A stretch of DNA of 64,000 bases from a candidate division Hyd24-12 bacterium UBA6080. Lineage in GTDB: Bacteria; Fermentibacterota; Fermentibacteria; Fermentibacterales; JCC-6. Below the pieces are notes generated by a model. It saw nothing but the letters and a program-made list of their open reading frames with translations. It was not told the DNA's origin and searched no databases. Positions within the stretch are counted from its first letter, which is position 1; every line of letters starts with the position of its first letter. The translations under genes were made by a program, and so were the position numbers. The stretch spans positions 224,372 through 288,371 of the forward strand of contig DIXM01000001.1 in NCBI GenBank assembly GCA_002436025.1, written 5' to 3'. This document shows positions 8,288 through 15,963 of the stretch, in pieces.

Positions 8288-8963
8288 CGAATCGCCTCCT
8301 TGCCCTTTCAAGGTCAGCGGGTGTGTCCACCCCCATGGCGTCCCAATTGCCGGTCAAGACCGTTATGGGTATTCCCCTTTCAAGCCAGGCCAGCTGCTCA
8401 AGCCGTTCACGGCGGGAAAGGGCGGTTTCACCGGCCCGCATGCAGGCCTCGAGGCTTTCGGGCGTAAAACAGTAAACCCCGGCGTGCTTCAGATGACCCC
8501 CCTCGCCCCAGGGCAACGGAGCACGGCTGAAGTAGAGCGCTCTTCCCCCCTCCCCGATAACCACTTTCACAGTGGAGGGGTCATCCGCTTCGTGGGCGTC
8601 AATTGGGGATGCCAGGGTCGAAACACCCTCACCGACCGGGGCGACAAGCTCCCGCACCCAATCCATGGATGCGCAGGGTTCATCCCCCTGCAGGTTGACG
8701 ATCCTGCCGCCGGGCGAGCCCATTGCCCGCCAGGCCAGGTAAACCCTGTGTGTTCCCGAAAAGGCGTCGCCGGTCATCACGGCCGGGTAACCGCAGTTCT
8801 TCACAACTGAAGCAATCTCCGGGCTGTCGGTGGCGACAAAGACACTGGTATCAGGAGATTCGCCCAGATTGTCGAGGACCCTGATTATCAGTGGTTTACC
8901 GCATACATCGGCCAGAGGTTTTCCCGGCAGACGGGACGAACCCATCCGGGCCGGGATTATCAC
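8277..8963 (-). CDS. kdsB: 3-deoxy-manno-octulosonate cytidylyltransferase (CMP-Kdo synthetase)
   Basis: 228 residues from GTG 8963, with GGAG five bases upstream, directly after the outer-membrane protein stop. Motifs: VIIPARMGSSRLPGKPL (residues 1-18), VFVATDSPEI, NLQGDEP, LKHAGVYCFTPESL and LEQLAWLERGIPI. It activates Kdo with CTP to CMP-Kdo for WaaA. The segment usually reading SGTDR is SGTHR here. An in-frame ATG ten codons upstream would overlap the neighbour and adds nothing family-like. Confidence 0.94.
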   Translation of the reverse strand: MIIPARMGSSRLPGKPLADVCGKPLIIRVLDNLGESPDTSVFVATDSPEIASVVKNCGYPAVMTGDAFSGTHRVYLAWRAMGSPGGRIVNLQGDEPCASMDWVRELVAPVGEGVSTLASPIDAHEADDPSTVKVVIGEGGRALYFSRAPLPWGEGGHLKHAGVYCFTPESLEACMRAGETALSRRERLEQLAWLERGIPITVLTGNWDAMGVDTPADLERARRRFDGY

Positions 8964-8965
8964 AG

Positions 8966-10048
8966 TTACTCCAGCCAGTTTTCCGAGGCCCATAGAGTTG
9001 CATAAACGGTTGTTTCCGAAAGGCCGTCGCCCCAGGTCTCGTAGCCCGCACCCACATCCACGGATGCGCGGCCGGACCCGAAAGAGTAGCCGAATCCGGT
9101 CGTGTACCTTGTGGCGCCGTCCCTCCAGAGCCCCTCGGTCACGGAGACTCCGCCCCTGAGCCTGATGTTTCCTGAAGCCAGATACTCGATGCCACCGGAA
9201 TAGATACTGCCGGGTTCAACCGTGGCCTGAAGCAGGCTCAGCCTCTTGCGGGAATAGAAGTCGGCCGCGACAAGAAACCTTCTGTGGGGTCTGACGGAAA
9301 TGCCGGCCGTGAAGTCACCTGGGATGGTGTACTGAAAAGTGGTGTCCTCGCTAAGGTTACCCACACCGTCACGGTGGATGTCAAGATTACCTCTGCGGTC
9401 GGTGGTTATGGACACCCCCGCGTTGAAGACGCCCGTCTTCCAGAACGCACCGAACAAAAGGCCTGTCGAGGGCTTGAAAACGGCTTCGTCAAGGTATTGG
9501 GCGTTGAGTGGAACGAAAGGTCCGATGAGGGAATCGGGGTATGTCACGATCTCGCCGGATATGCTGCCAAAAGTGCTCCGGCTGCCCAGGGAGAAGGAAA
9601 GCGTGCTTCCCGCCCTTGCTGACAGCCCGAACCAGCCCTCGGTGAGGCCGCCCTCCCATGAGGCGGTTCCGGTGCCGCCGTCGTAAACGAACTCGCCCTC
9701 GGAAGAGAGCCTGCTTTTCGAGGAAAGACAGCCCGAGAGGGTAATGCCCCAGGGAACAGGGAAGACAAGTGACACATGGGGAAAACCGAGTTTGCCGGTC
9801 CAGTTCCCGTCATCGCCGCTCACACCCGAAAGCCCCCAGGTGAGACCGGTGGCGGAGGCCCAGCCGGAAGCGGCGGGGTTGTAGACCGAAACAGTGTTGG
9901 AATCGGGAACTCCCGCTGTGGCTCCACCCATGGCGAACGCCCGGGCGCCCAGAGATCTGGTTTCGACACCAACGCCGCCCACGGGAGGCAGGAAAGGCGG
10001 ATCGAACCCTGCCGCCAGGATCAGGGCTGAGGCAAGAATAATGTGCAT
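8966..10048 (-). CDS. FadL/PorV-like outer-membrane beta-barrel protein
   Basis: 360 residues starting MHIILASALILAAG, a clear signal peptide. The mature N-terminus (ETRSLGARAFAMGGATAGVPDSNTVSVYNPA) is the characteristic opening of FadL/UPF0164/PorV-type barrels. The body alternates amphipathic strands with glycine turns, ending in an aromatic-rich strand. Function is unknown; members move hydrophobic molecules or, as PorV, shuttle type IX secretion substrates. ATG 10048 sits three bases after GGAGGG, an unusually tight spacing. The gene lies between an RNase-like MBL gene and kdsB. Confidence 0.75.
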   Translation of the reverse strand: MHIILASALILAAGFDPPFLPPVGGVGVETRSLGARAFAMGGATAGVPDSNTVSVYNPAASGWASATGLTWGLSGVSGDDGNWTGKLGFPHVSLVFPVPWGITLSGCLSSKSRLSSEGEFVYDGGTGTASWEGGLTEGWFGLSARAGSTLSFSLGSRSTFGSISGEIVTYPDSLIGPFVPLNAQYLDEAVFKPSTGLLFGAFWKTGVFNAGVSITTDRRGNLDIHRDGVGNLSEDTTFQYTIPGDFTAGISVRPHRRFLVAADFYSRKRLSLLQATVEPGSIYSGGIEYLASGNIRLRGGVSVTEGLWRDGATRYTTGFGYSFGSGRASVDVGAGYETWGDGLSETTVYATLWASENWLE

Positions 10049-10091
10049 GACCCTCCGATGGCTGAATCGATGGAATACCTTGGAATATAGC

Positions 10092-11489
10092 TCAGAGTTC
10101 CAGTGAATCCCCAACCGCAGGGATGGTAACCGTTCTTCCCGGTACTGACCCGGTCCGGATCCTGCCGGCAAGGCTTTCCATCTGCAACTTCTCACCGTGC
10201 ACAAGGGCTATGGCGTCGGCCTTGGCGGCAATGGTCCCCGCGAACCTCAAGAGCTGTCCTGAATCCGCATGGGCGCTCATCCCGTGGATCTCCTCGACCC
10301 TTGCCCTCAGTTTGTGGGGCTCACCGAAGATGTTCACCGTATCCAGCCGCTCGGCGATCTTCCTGCCCAGGGTTTCAGCAGCCATGAAGCCCACGATGAG
10401 AATGGTGTTCCTGGAGTCGGAGACGGTGTTCTTGAGGTGATGCCTGATCCGTCCGTTCTCGCACATTCCTGAGGCCGAGATGATTATCATGCTTTCCCTC
10501 ATACTGTTCAGGGCCTTCGACTCCTGAACGCCCTGTATGAACTTGAGCTTCTCGAACGTGAACGGGCTTCGGCCTGACTGGATGAGGGAAAGGGCCTCCT
10601 CGTCGAAACACTCAGGATGCAGCTTGTAAACCCCGGTGGCATCAAAGGAGAGGGGTGAATCAACGTAAACGCGTATACCGGGGAGAGAGCCCGCCGCATC
10701 CAGCTGCCTGAGAGCGTACAGGACTTCCTGTGTTCGTCCGACGCTGAATGCGGGAATGATTATCTTGCCTCCGACTTTAACAGTCTCCCTTATCACCCGT
10801 TCGAGCTTATGCTGACTTTCCTGGTCCGGTTCGTGCTCCCTTCCGCCGTAGGTGCTCTCCATGACGAGAACGTCCGGTCTGGATGACAGATCGGGATCTT
10901 TCAGTATGGGGCGGCTCGGGCGGCCTATGTCACCGCTGTAAAGCAGTACCCGCTCCCTTCCATCCTCCTGCAGTGTCAGTTCGACCTGTGCCGAGCCAAG
11001 GATGTGCCCGGCTTCCAGCATCCTCAAGCTTATGCCCGGAAAGAGCTGGATAGGCATCCCGTATGGAACCGAGACGAACCTCTCCAATGTGGCCATTACC
11101 TCTTCAAGACCGTAGATGGGCGTTATCGGCGCCTGCCCCCTGGCTTTCCGGGACTTGTTCATGTATTCGGCGTCGGCGAGCTGGATGTGGGCCGAGTCGG
11201 GGAGCATTATCGAGGCCAGGTCACGGGTGGCGGCGGTGGAGTAGACCGGCCCTTTAAAACCGCCGCCCACAAGCCCGGGCAGCTTGCCCGAATGATCTAT
11301 GTGTGCGTGGGAGAGCACAACTGCATCAACCGAATCAGGTGGCACCGGATGGGTTCTGTTGAGCCTCTCGCTCTCCTCGCGCCTTCCCTGACTGAAGCCG
11401 CAGTCAAGCATTATCCTTTTACCGGCGGCCTCGACCAGGTGGCATGATCCCGTAACGCAGCCGGCCCCGCCAAGAAATGTGATCTTCAC
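10092..11489 (-). CDS. MBL-fold beta-CASP exonuclease (RNA-type, RMMBL domain)
   Basis: 465 residues from GTG 11489 (AGGAG six bases upstream). The metallo-beta-lactamase motif SHAHIDHSG is near residue 55, with GGAGCVTGSCHLVE at the N-terminus and YSGDIGR near 190. The beta-CASP part has ESTYGGREH (motif near 210) and ISASGMCENGRIRHHL. The C-terminal RMMBL box reads RVEEIHGMSAHADSGQLL. These enzymes cut RNA with two zinc ions, like CPSF73 and the bacterial YSH1-like proteins. It is the first gene of the kdsB/kdsA unit. Confidence 0.9.
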   Translation of the reverse strand: MKITFLGGAGCVTGSCHLVEAAGKRIMLDCGFSQGRREESERLNRTHPVPPDSVDAVVLSHAHIDHSGKLPGLVGGGFKGPVYSTAATRDLASIMLPDSAHIQLADAEYMNKSRKARGQAPITPIYGLEEVMATLERFVSVPYGMPIQLFPGISLRMLEAGHILGSAQVELTLQEDGRERVLLYSGDIGRPSRPILKDPDLSSRPDVLVMESTYGGREHEPDQESQHKLERVIRETVKVGGKIIIPAFSVGRTQEVLYALRQLDAAGSLPGIRVYVDSPLSFDATGVYKLHPECFDEEALSLIQSGRSPFTFEKLKFIQGVQESKALNSMRESMIIISASGMCENGRIRHHLKNTVSDSRNTILIVGFMAAETLGRKIAERLDTVNIFGEPHKLRARVEEIHGMSAHADSGQLLRFAGTIAAKADAIALVHGEKLQMESLAGRIRTGSVPGRTVTIPAVGDSLEL

Positions 11490-11593
11490 CCGTTGCTCCT
11501 CTGTTGATGTTTCAGGGTCAAGTATGAAGGCTCGGAACGTCACCGGGCAATAGTGGAAGAAACCGCTGGAACCGGCATGGACACGCCGGGCTA

Positions 11594-11606
11594 ATCCTTA
11601 TAGGAT
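11594..11606. promoter_or_regulatory. Short palindrome in the divergent 11,490-11,667 intergenic region
   Basis: ATCCT-TAT-AGGAT: five-base perfect arms around a three-base centre, midway between the divergent MBL gene and the first HExxH peptidase. On the minus strand it contains TATAAG, a possible -10. It could be an operator or a coincidence; there is only one copy here. Confidence 0.25.
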
Positions 11607-11667
11607 AAGCGCGTGTGTGGCAGCGCTATTCGTGGTACTTTTTTAACAGCAGAGGAGGCTGACAAAA

Positions 11668-13395
11668 GTGAAATTTGCTATATTCCTTCTTACACTGGCG
11701 GTTTCCATCTCACTCGGAGACACCATGGTTTCCAGGATAGGCTCCGCCATCGAGACCGATGCCCTCACCCCCGACGAAGCTGTTTTCATGCTGTACAACA
11801 GCGTGTACGATGCTTCAAGGGTCCCCGCTCAGTACAGGGAAGGCACTGTGCCCGAACCCTGCGGCACCCCGGCATTCGATCTGATCGTCTCCCTGTACGA
11901 CCACTGTTCGGCGCCGGTGCGCGACGAGCTGGATGTACTTCTTGCCAGGCCCTACCCCGGCGACCCCTACTACACCACCATCTCCCCGGATGACCTGTTC
12001 AAGATCCACTGGACCACGGCCGGAGCTAACGCCACCAACGAAAACTATGTCAACACGCTTGCCGAGGCGTTCGACACCTCCTGGGCAACACTCTGCACCA
12101 CCCTCGGTTTCTGGACTCCTCCCGGGGACATGGGTCTCGGTGGCTGCGACAGGTACGACGTCTACATCTTGAGCCTCGAGGGCGGAACGCTCGGGTACTG
12201 CAGCACCGGCGGTGAAGTGCCCAATCCCGTCACGCCAAACAACGACTGGTCCAGCCACATCGCCATGAGCAACGAAGAAGGCTATGGCCAGAACCAGATG
12301 ATCGAAACCTCCGCCCACGAATTCCTGCATGCGGTCGAGAACGCCTACGACACGGCCGAACCGTCCTGGTTCAAGGAGAACTGCTCGGTCTGGGCCCAGA
12401 ACATCGTTTTCGAGACCAACCTCTACACCGACTACCTCAAGAGCGGTGAGAACTGCCTGCGCCGCCCCTGGTACGATATCCGAAGCGGCGCCATGTACCA
12501 TTACGGGGCCTCCCCCTGGCCCATGTACATGCAGTACCGAACCGGCGGCAGCGTCGAGGCCGTCCAGAGGGTCTGGGAGAACGCGGCTGACTACTATGGC
12601 GCCAACCTGATGGAGTCCATTGAGCAGACCGCCGCAGAGTACGGTTTCACGTTCAACCAGTGGCTTGCGGAGTACACATGCTGGCGCTGGTTCACCGGCA
12701 CAAACAGGGCCGACGACGAGCACTACCCCTACGAGGAGAGTTCGCTCTGGGGTCCGGGTGCATACGTGTTCAGCTTCCACAACGTAACCTCTCTCCCGGC
12801 TTCACTCAACAACGGCGTCTACCCTCCTGAAACCTTTGGAAACCACTGGATCCAGATCAACGTGGAGCCGTACCAGGGATGGATCAAGGTGGATTTCGAC
12901 GGCCGTGACAACTTCGACTGGATCCTTGGCGTGATAAGGACCAGAGACGACGGCACTGACGACTTCTACTGGACCCTTGTCGAAAACTCTCAGGCCACCT
13001 ACGAGTGGGGAGTGGAGACCACGGGCTGGGACAAGGTCATAGTGTTCCCGCAGCCTGTGAGCACGACCACGCTCGATCTTCTCTACGAGATGGACATCAC
13101 TTACACGACCGGCATTGAAGAGGGCCCCCAGTCCTCCGCATACCTTCTGGAAGCATCGGGCAACCCCTTCAGCGGTTCGGGCATGCTCAGGGTCACCATG
13201 CCCGCCTCCGGCCCTGTCACCATCAATGTCTACAACGCCGCGGGGCGCATGGTCCAGACCATCTCCGCGGGTGAGCTTCCCGAAGGCCAGAGCACCGTGA
13301 ACTGGAACGCCTCGGAACTCGAGAACGGAACCTATTTCGTCAGGCTCACCGGTCCCTCGGGCGGTGTCACCGCCAGGGTCACGGTTCTGAACTGA
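11668..13395 (+). CDS. Secreted HExxH metallopeptidase with C-terminal sorting domain (paralogue 1)
   Basis: 575 residues. GTG start with AGGAGG nine bases upstream; signal peptide at residues 1-17. The zinc motif HEFLH is in ETSAHEFLHAVENAY (near residue 215), followed by EPSWFKENCSVW, where the Glu may be the third ligand. The middle has DLFKIHWTT and DRYDVYIL, seen also in the next gene. The last 80 residues (NPFSGSGM...VYNAAGRMVQTI...GTYFVRL...RVTVLN) form a T9SS type A-like sorting domain. It should be exported to the surface and degrade protein. It resembles paralogue 2 throughout; no named family is assigned with certainty. Confidence 0.8.
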   Translation: MKFAIFLLTLAVSISLGDTMVSRIGSAIETDALTPDEAVFMLYNSVYDASRVPAQYREGTVPEPCGTPAFDLIVSLYDHCSAPVRDELDVLLARPYPGDPYYTTISPDDLFKIHWTTAGANATNENYVNTLAEAFDTSWATLCTTLGFWTPPGDMGLGGCDRYDVYILSLEGGTLGYCSTGGEVPNPVTPNNDWSSHIAMSNEEGYGQNQMIETSAHEFLHAVENAYDTAEPSWFKENCSVWAQNIVFETNLYTDYLKSGENCLRRPWYDIRSGAMYHYGASPWPMYMQYRTGGSVEAVQRVWENAADYYGANLMESIEQTAAEYGFTFNQWLAEYTCWRWFTGTNRADDEHYPYEESSLWGPGAYVFSFHNVTSLPASLNNGVYPPETFGNHWIQINVEPYQGWIKVDFDGRDNFDWILGVIRTRDDGTDDFYWTLVENSQATYEWGVETTGWDKVIVFPQPVSTTTLDLLYEMDITYTTGIEEGPQSSAYLLEASGNPFSGSGMLRVTMPASGPVTINVYNAAGRMVQTISAGELPEGQSTVNWNASELENGTYFVRLTGPSGGVTARVTVLN

Positions 13396-13401
13396 CACAG
13401 A

Positions 13402-13429
13402 GGGTCGGGGGGCTTGCGCCCCCCGACCC
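13402..13429 (+). terminator. Perfect 12-bp hairpin between the tandem peptidases
   Basis: Arms GGGTCGGGGGGC and its exact complement flank a TTGC tetraloop. It begins seven bases after the first stop and ends 13 bases before the second start. No T-run follows, so it may attenuate read-through, protect the upstream mRNA end or be a weak terminator. Confidence 0.6.
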
Positions 13430-13442
13430 GAAGGGAGCACAT

Positions 13443-15161
13443 TTGAGATATGCCCTTGTGATCCTTCTTGCGGTCTTTGCCATTGCGGCGGCAGACACCA
13501 CGCTTGACAGGATCATGAACGCCGCTGCAGCGGGCGATATAACCCCGGAAGAGGCGGCCCTTTACTTGGTGATGAGCGTCCGCGAGCGTGACCTTCTGCC
13601 GGTTGCCTTCACCGAAGGCGCGACAAGTGAACCCTGCGGCACACCGGCCCTGCTCGAGGCCGGCAGGCTTCTCGACCGGGTCTCCTCCCCCATCGGCGAC
13701 GGCTCAGGCTACAGGCTCGCCAGACCCCAGCTCAGCGGACCCGAGATCACCTTCATCACGGCATCCGATCACTTCCGCATCCACTACACCACCCAGGGCG
13801 GAGACGCGGTTTCCGAAGCCTACGCCATATCGATTGGCGAGGCCGCTGATTTCTCGTGGCAGGTACAGTGCGACGAGATGAACTACTTCTATCCCCCGCC
13901 GGACGCGAACATGGGGGGATGCAACCGGTACGACATATACGTCATGGTGATAGGCGCCCTGGGTTACACTTCATCCGGCGGCGAGTTCAAACCGCCCGAT
14001 TCCACGCACAACGCCTCGGCGAGTCACATCGTCATCAACACGAACCTCGGCCCCAACCTGATCAAAGCCACCGTAGCGCACGAGTTCCAGCACGCTGTTC
14101 AGATGACCTACGACTACACCGAGCCCACCTGGTTCATGGAGAACTGCGCTGTTTTCATGGAGGAGATGGTCTACCCTGAAGTCGATGACTACATGGGTTA
14201 CCTTGGCGGGGGTGACACACCCATCCGAAAGCCCTGGTACGATATAAGGTCGGGAGGCGGCGACAATCTCTACTGGTACGGCGGCGTCACATGGGCTTTC
14301 TACATCTGGCAGCGCCAGGAGGTCGAGGCCGTCAGAACGGTATGGGACAACTGCGCCGATCAAAGGGGCGCCAATATGATGGAAGCCCTCGAAGACATGT
14401 TCGACTCGTACGGCATGGACTTCGAGCAGGGTTTCATGGAGTACGGCTACTGGCGCTGGTTCGTGGCCAACAACTGGTACGACGGCGCGATGTATTTCGC
14501 GGAAGCTGCGGATTGGGGCGGAAACCCCTATGTCTTCAACTTCCATAACTTCACCACTCTTCCCGCTTCGGGCGACAACGGTGTCTACCCCCCCGAAACC
14601 TTTGGTATTCACTGGATAAAGGTCGACCTGTCGGACTACCAGGACGGCTGGGTAAACTTCAGCTTCAACGGCAGGGACAACTTCGACTGGGACCTCGGCG
14701 TAATACTGTGGGACACCGACGGAGCGTCACAGTGCACCTGGTACGACACCGCGTACCCTGCGGGAACGGCATCGGTATCAGTCGAAGCCGAGGGCTGGGA
14801 TTACGCGATCTTCTACCCCGGCGCGCTTTCCATTACAACGCTGGACTTGCTTTACACGTTCGACATCAGCTACTCGCAGGGTATCGAGGGCGGCAGCGTC
14901 GTGCCTGAGCAATCCCTCTCCGTTCAGTCAAATCCCCTTGTACCGGGAAGCATGGTATCGTTCTCCATGCCCGAGCCTGGCAACGCCCGGCTTGCGCTTT
15001 ACGACCTCACGGGAAGGGTTGTTTCCACCCTCGCCAGTGGCCCGATGGAGGCCGGAGCACATTCGGTCAGCATCAGGGACGATCTGGCCACGGGCACCTA
15101 CTTCCTCATGCTGAATCATCCCGGTGGCATCGAGACCATGAAGGTTCTCGTCGCCAGGTAG
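13443..15161 (+). CDS. Secreted HExxH metallopeptidase with C-terminal sorting domain (paralogue 2)
   Basis: 572 residues, TTG start preceded by GGGAG at five bases, signal peptide at 1-17. It is collinear with paralogue 1: DHFRIHYTT, NRYDIYVM, the zinc motif in TVAHEFQHAVQMTYDYTEP, then WFMENCAVF, RKPWYDIRSGG and NGVYPPETFG. The tail (SNPLVPGSM...LYDLTGRVVSTL...GTYFLML...MKVLVAR) is again a sorting-domain form but more diverged than the catalytic part. A tandem duplication explains the pair; they may share substrate or act in sequence. Confidence 0.8.
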   Translation: MRYALVILLAVFAIAAADTTLDRIMNAAAAGDITPEEAALYLVMSVRERDLLPVAFTEGATSEPCGTPALLEAGRLLDRVSSPIGDGSGYRLARPQLSGPEITFITASDHFRIHYTTQGGDAVSEAYAISIGEAADFSWQVQCDEMNYFYPPPDANMGGCNRYDIYVMVIGALGYTSSGGEFKPPDSTHNASASHIVINTNLGPNLIKATVAHEFQHAVQMTYDYTEPTWFMENCAVFMEEMVYPEVDDYMGYLGGGDTPIRKPWYDIRSGGGDNLYWYGGVTWAFYIWQRQEVEAVRTVWDNCADQRGANMMEALEDMFDSYGMDFEQGFMEYGYWRWFVANNWYDGAMYFAEAADWGGNPYVFNFHNFTTLPASGDNGVYPPETFGIHWIKVDLSDYQDGWVNFSFNGRDNFDWDLGVILWDTDGASQCTWYDTAYPAGTASVSVEAEGWDYAIFYPGALSITTLDLLYTFDISYSQGIEGGSVVPEQSLSVQSNPLVPGSMVSFSMPEPGNARLALYDLTGRVVSTLASGPMEAGAHSVSIRDDLATGTYFLMLNHPGGIETMKVLVAR

Positions 15162-15173
15162 ACAAAGCACTCA

Positions 15174-15201
15174 GGGAATGCGCCCATCCGGGCGCATTCC
15201 C
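15174..15201 (+). terminator. Perfect 12-bp hairpin after paralogue 2
   Basis: Arms GGGAATGCGCCC and the exact complement flank an ATCC tetraloop, starting 13 bases after the stop. The following bases are TATATTCC, not a T-run. The hairpin abuts the -10-like box of the next gene. Confidence 0.65.
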
Positions 15202-15202
15202 T

Positions 15203-15208
15203 ATATTC
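15203..15208 (+). promoter_or_regulatory. -10-like TATATT box, leaderless spacing to the lipoprotein ATG
   Basis: TATATT ends five bases before the ATG at 15214. If it is the -10, transcription begins at or next to the A of the ATG, and no ribosome site is visible. The same arrangement occurs at 51,271. Confidence 0.4.
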
Positions 15209-15213
15209 CGGAC

Positions 15214-15963
15214 ATGAAAATAATGCAATCCATGCCTTTTGCTCTGGCCTGCTGCGCCGGTTGCAGCAAACCGGCGGTGGCTCCCGAGTTGACGCTTTTC
15301 GAGTGCACACCCAAAGCTCTGGTTGTTCTTGAGATCTCAGGACAACAGGAGTTGCCCGCTGTTCCGGACGGGCTCGCCTGGAGCCGTTTCTCTCCCATGG
15401 GCCTGTATCCTGAGCGCCCCTTGGAAGACATTCTGGTATCCGCGGATTCGTCGGGAAAGCTACTGATGCTTCTCGAACGGGAACCCGGAACGGAACTTGA
15501 GGGGGCATCCCGTCAGCACATGTTCATCACCCTCGATGAACTGCACCGGCCAGTGTTCGTTTCTCCCGATGGGCTGGCCCTCGATCTCGGGGAAACAGCC
15601 GTAACACCTGGCCCGTACGGACACGGTGCGGTGCTTTTCCTTCTTGAGAAGTACAGACCCGACCTTCTTCTGATCTCCATCGATGACCCCGGACCTGACA
15701 GTCTGTCAGCACTTCTGGCCTTCTGGAGCGAAAGCGCAGAGACCCGCGACTTCCGTTTCGTTCTGTTGTCATCCCCTGCAGAGGAAACCAGGGGATGGTG
15801 CATCATGAACTGGCGGGGCATTCAGGGCGGTTTCATTCCCGGCCTTTCCTTCGGCGGGTTCGAAAAAACTCTGGCCATCATTGTCGGGCTTCCGTGGGAT
15901 CAGTCCGTGTTCTCCGGAGTTCCGGCAGCAACGGTTCTCAACACCCGGGAGCAGAACCCATGA
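15214..15963 (+). CDS. Putative lipoprotein of unknown function
   Basis: 249 residues from ATG 15214. The first 17 residues (MKIMQSMPFALACCAGC) are a short signal ending in a lipobox-like AGC. The remainder is mixed alpha/beta: RFSPMGLYPERPLEDILV, LLLISIDDPGPDSLSALLAFW and FRFVLLSSPAEETRGW hint at a Rossmann-like layout. A hydrophobic patch (FEKTLAIIVGLPW) lies near the C-terminus. I do not recognise the family. Its stop overlaps the start of the next membrane protein (ATGA), so they probably act together. Confidence 0.6.
   Translation: MKIMQSMPFALACCAGCSKPAVAPELTLFECTPKALVVLEISGQQELPAVPDGLAWSRFSPMGLYPERPLEDILVSADSSGKLLMLLEREPGTELEGASRQHMFITLDELHRPVFVSPDGLALDLGETAVTPGPYGHGAVLFLLEKYRPDLLLISIDDPGPDSLSALLAFWSESAETRDFRFVLLSSPAEETRGWCIMNWRGIQGGFIPGLSFGGFEKTLAIIVGLPWDQSVFSGVPAATVLNTREQNP

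Noticed and set aside
11815..12780. Long minus-strand reading frame opposite the first HExxH peptidase
   Set aside because: High-GC shadow frame; the plus strand encodes a clear signal peptide, zinc motif and sorting domain.
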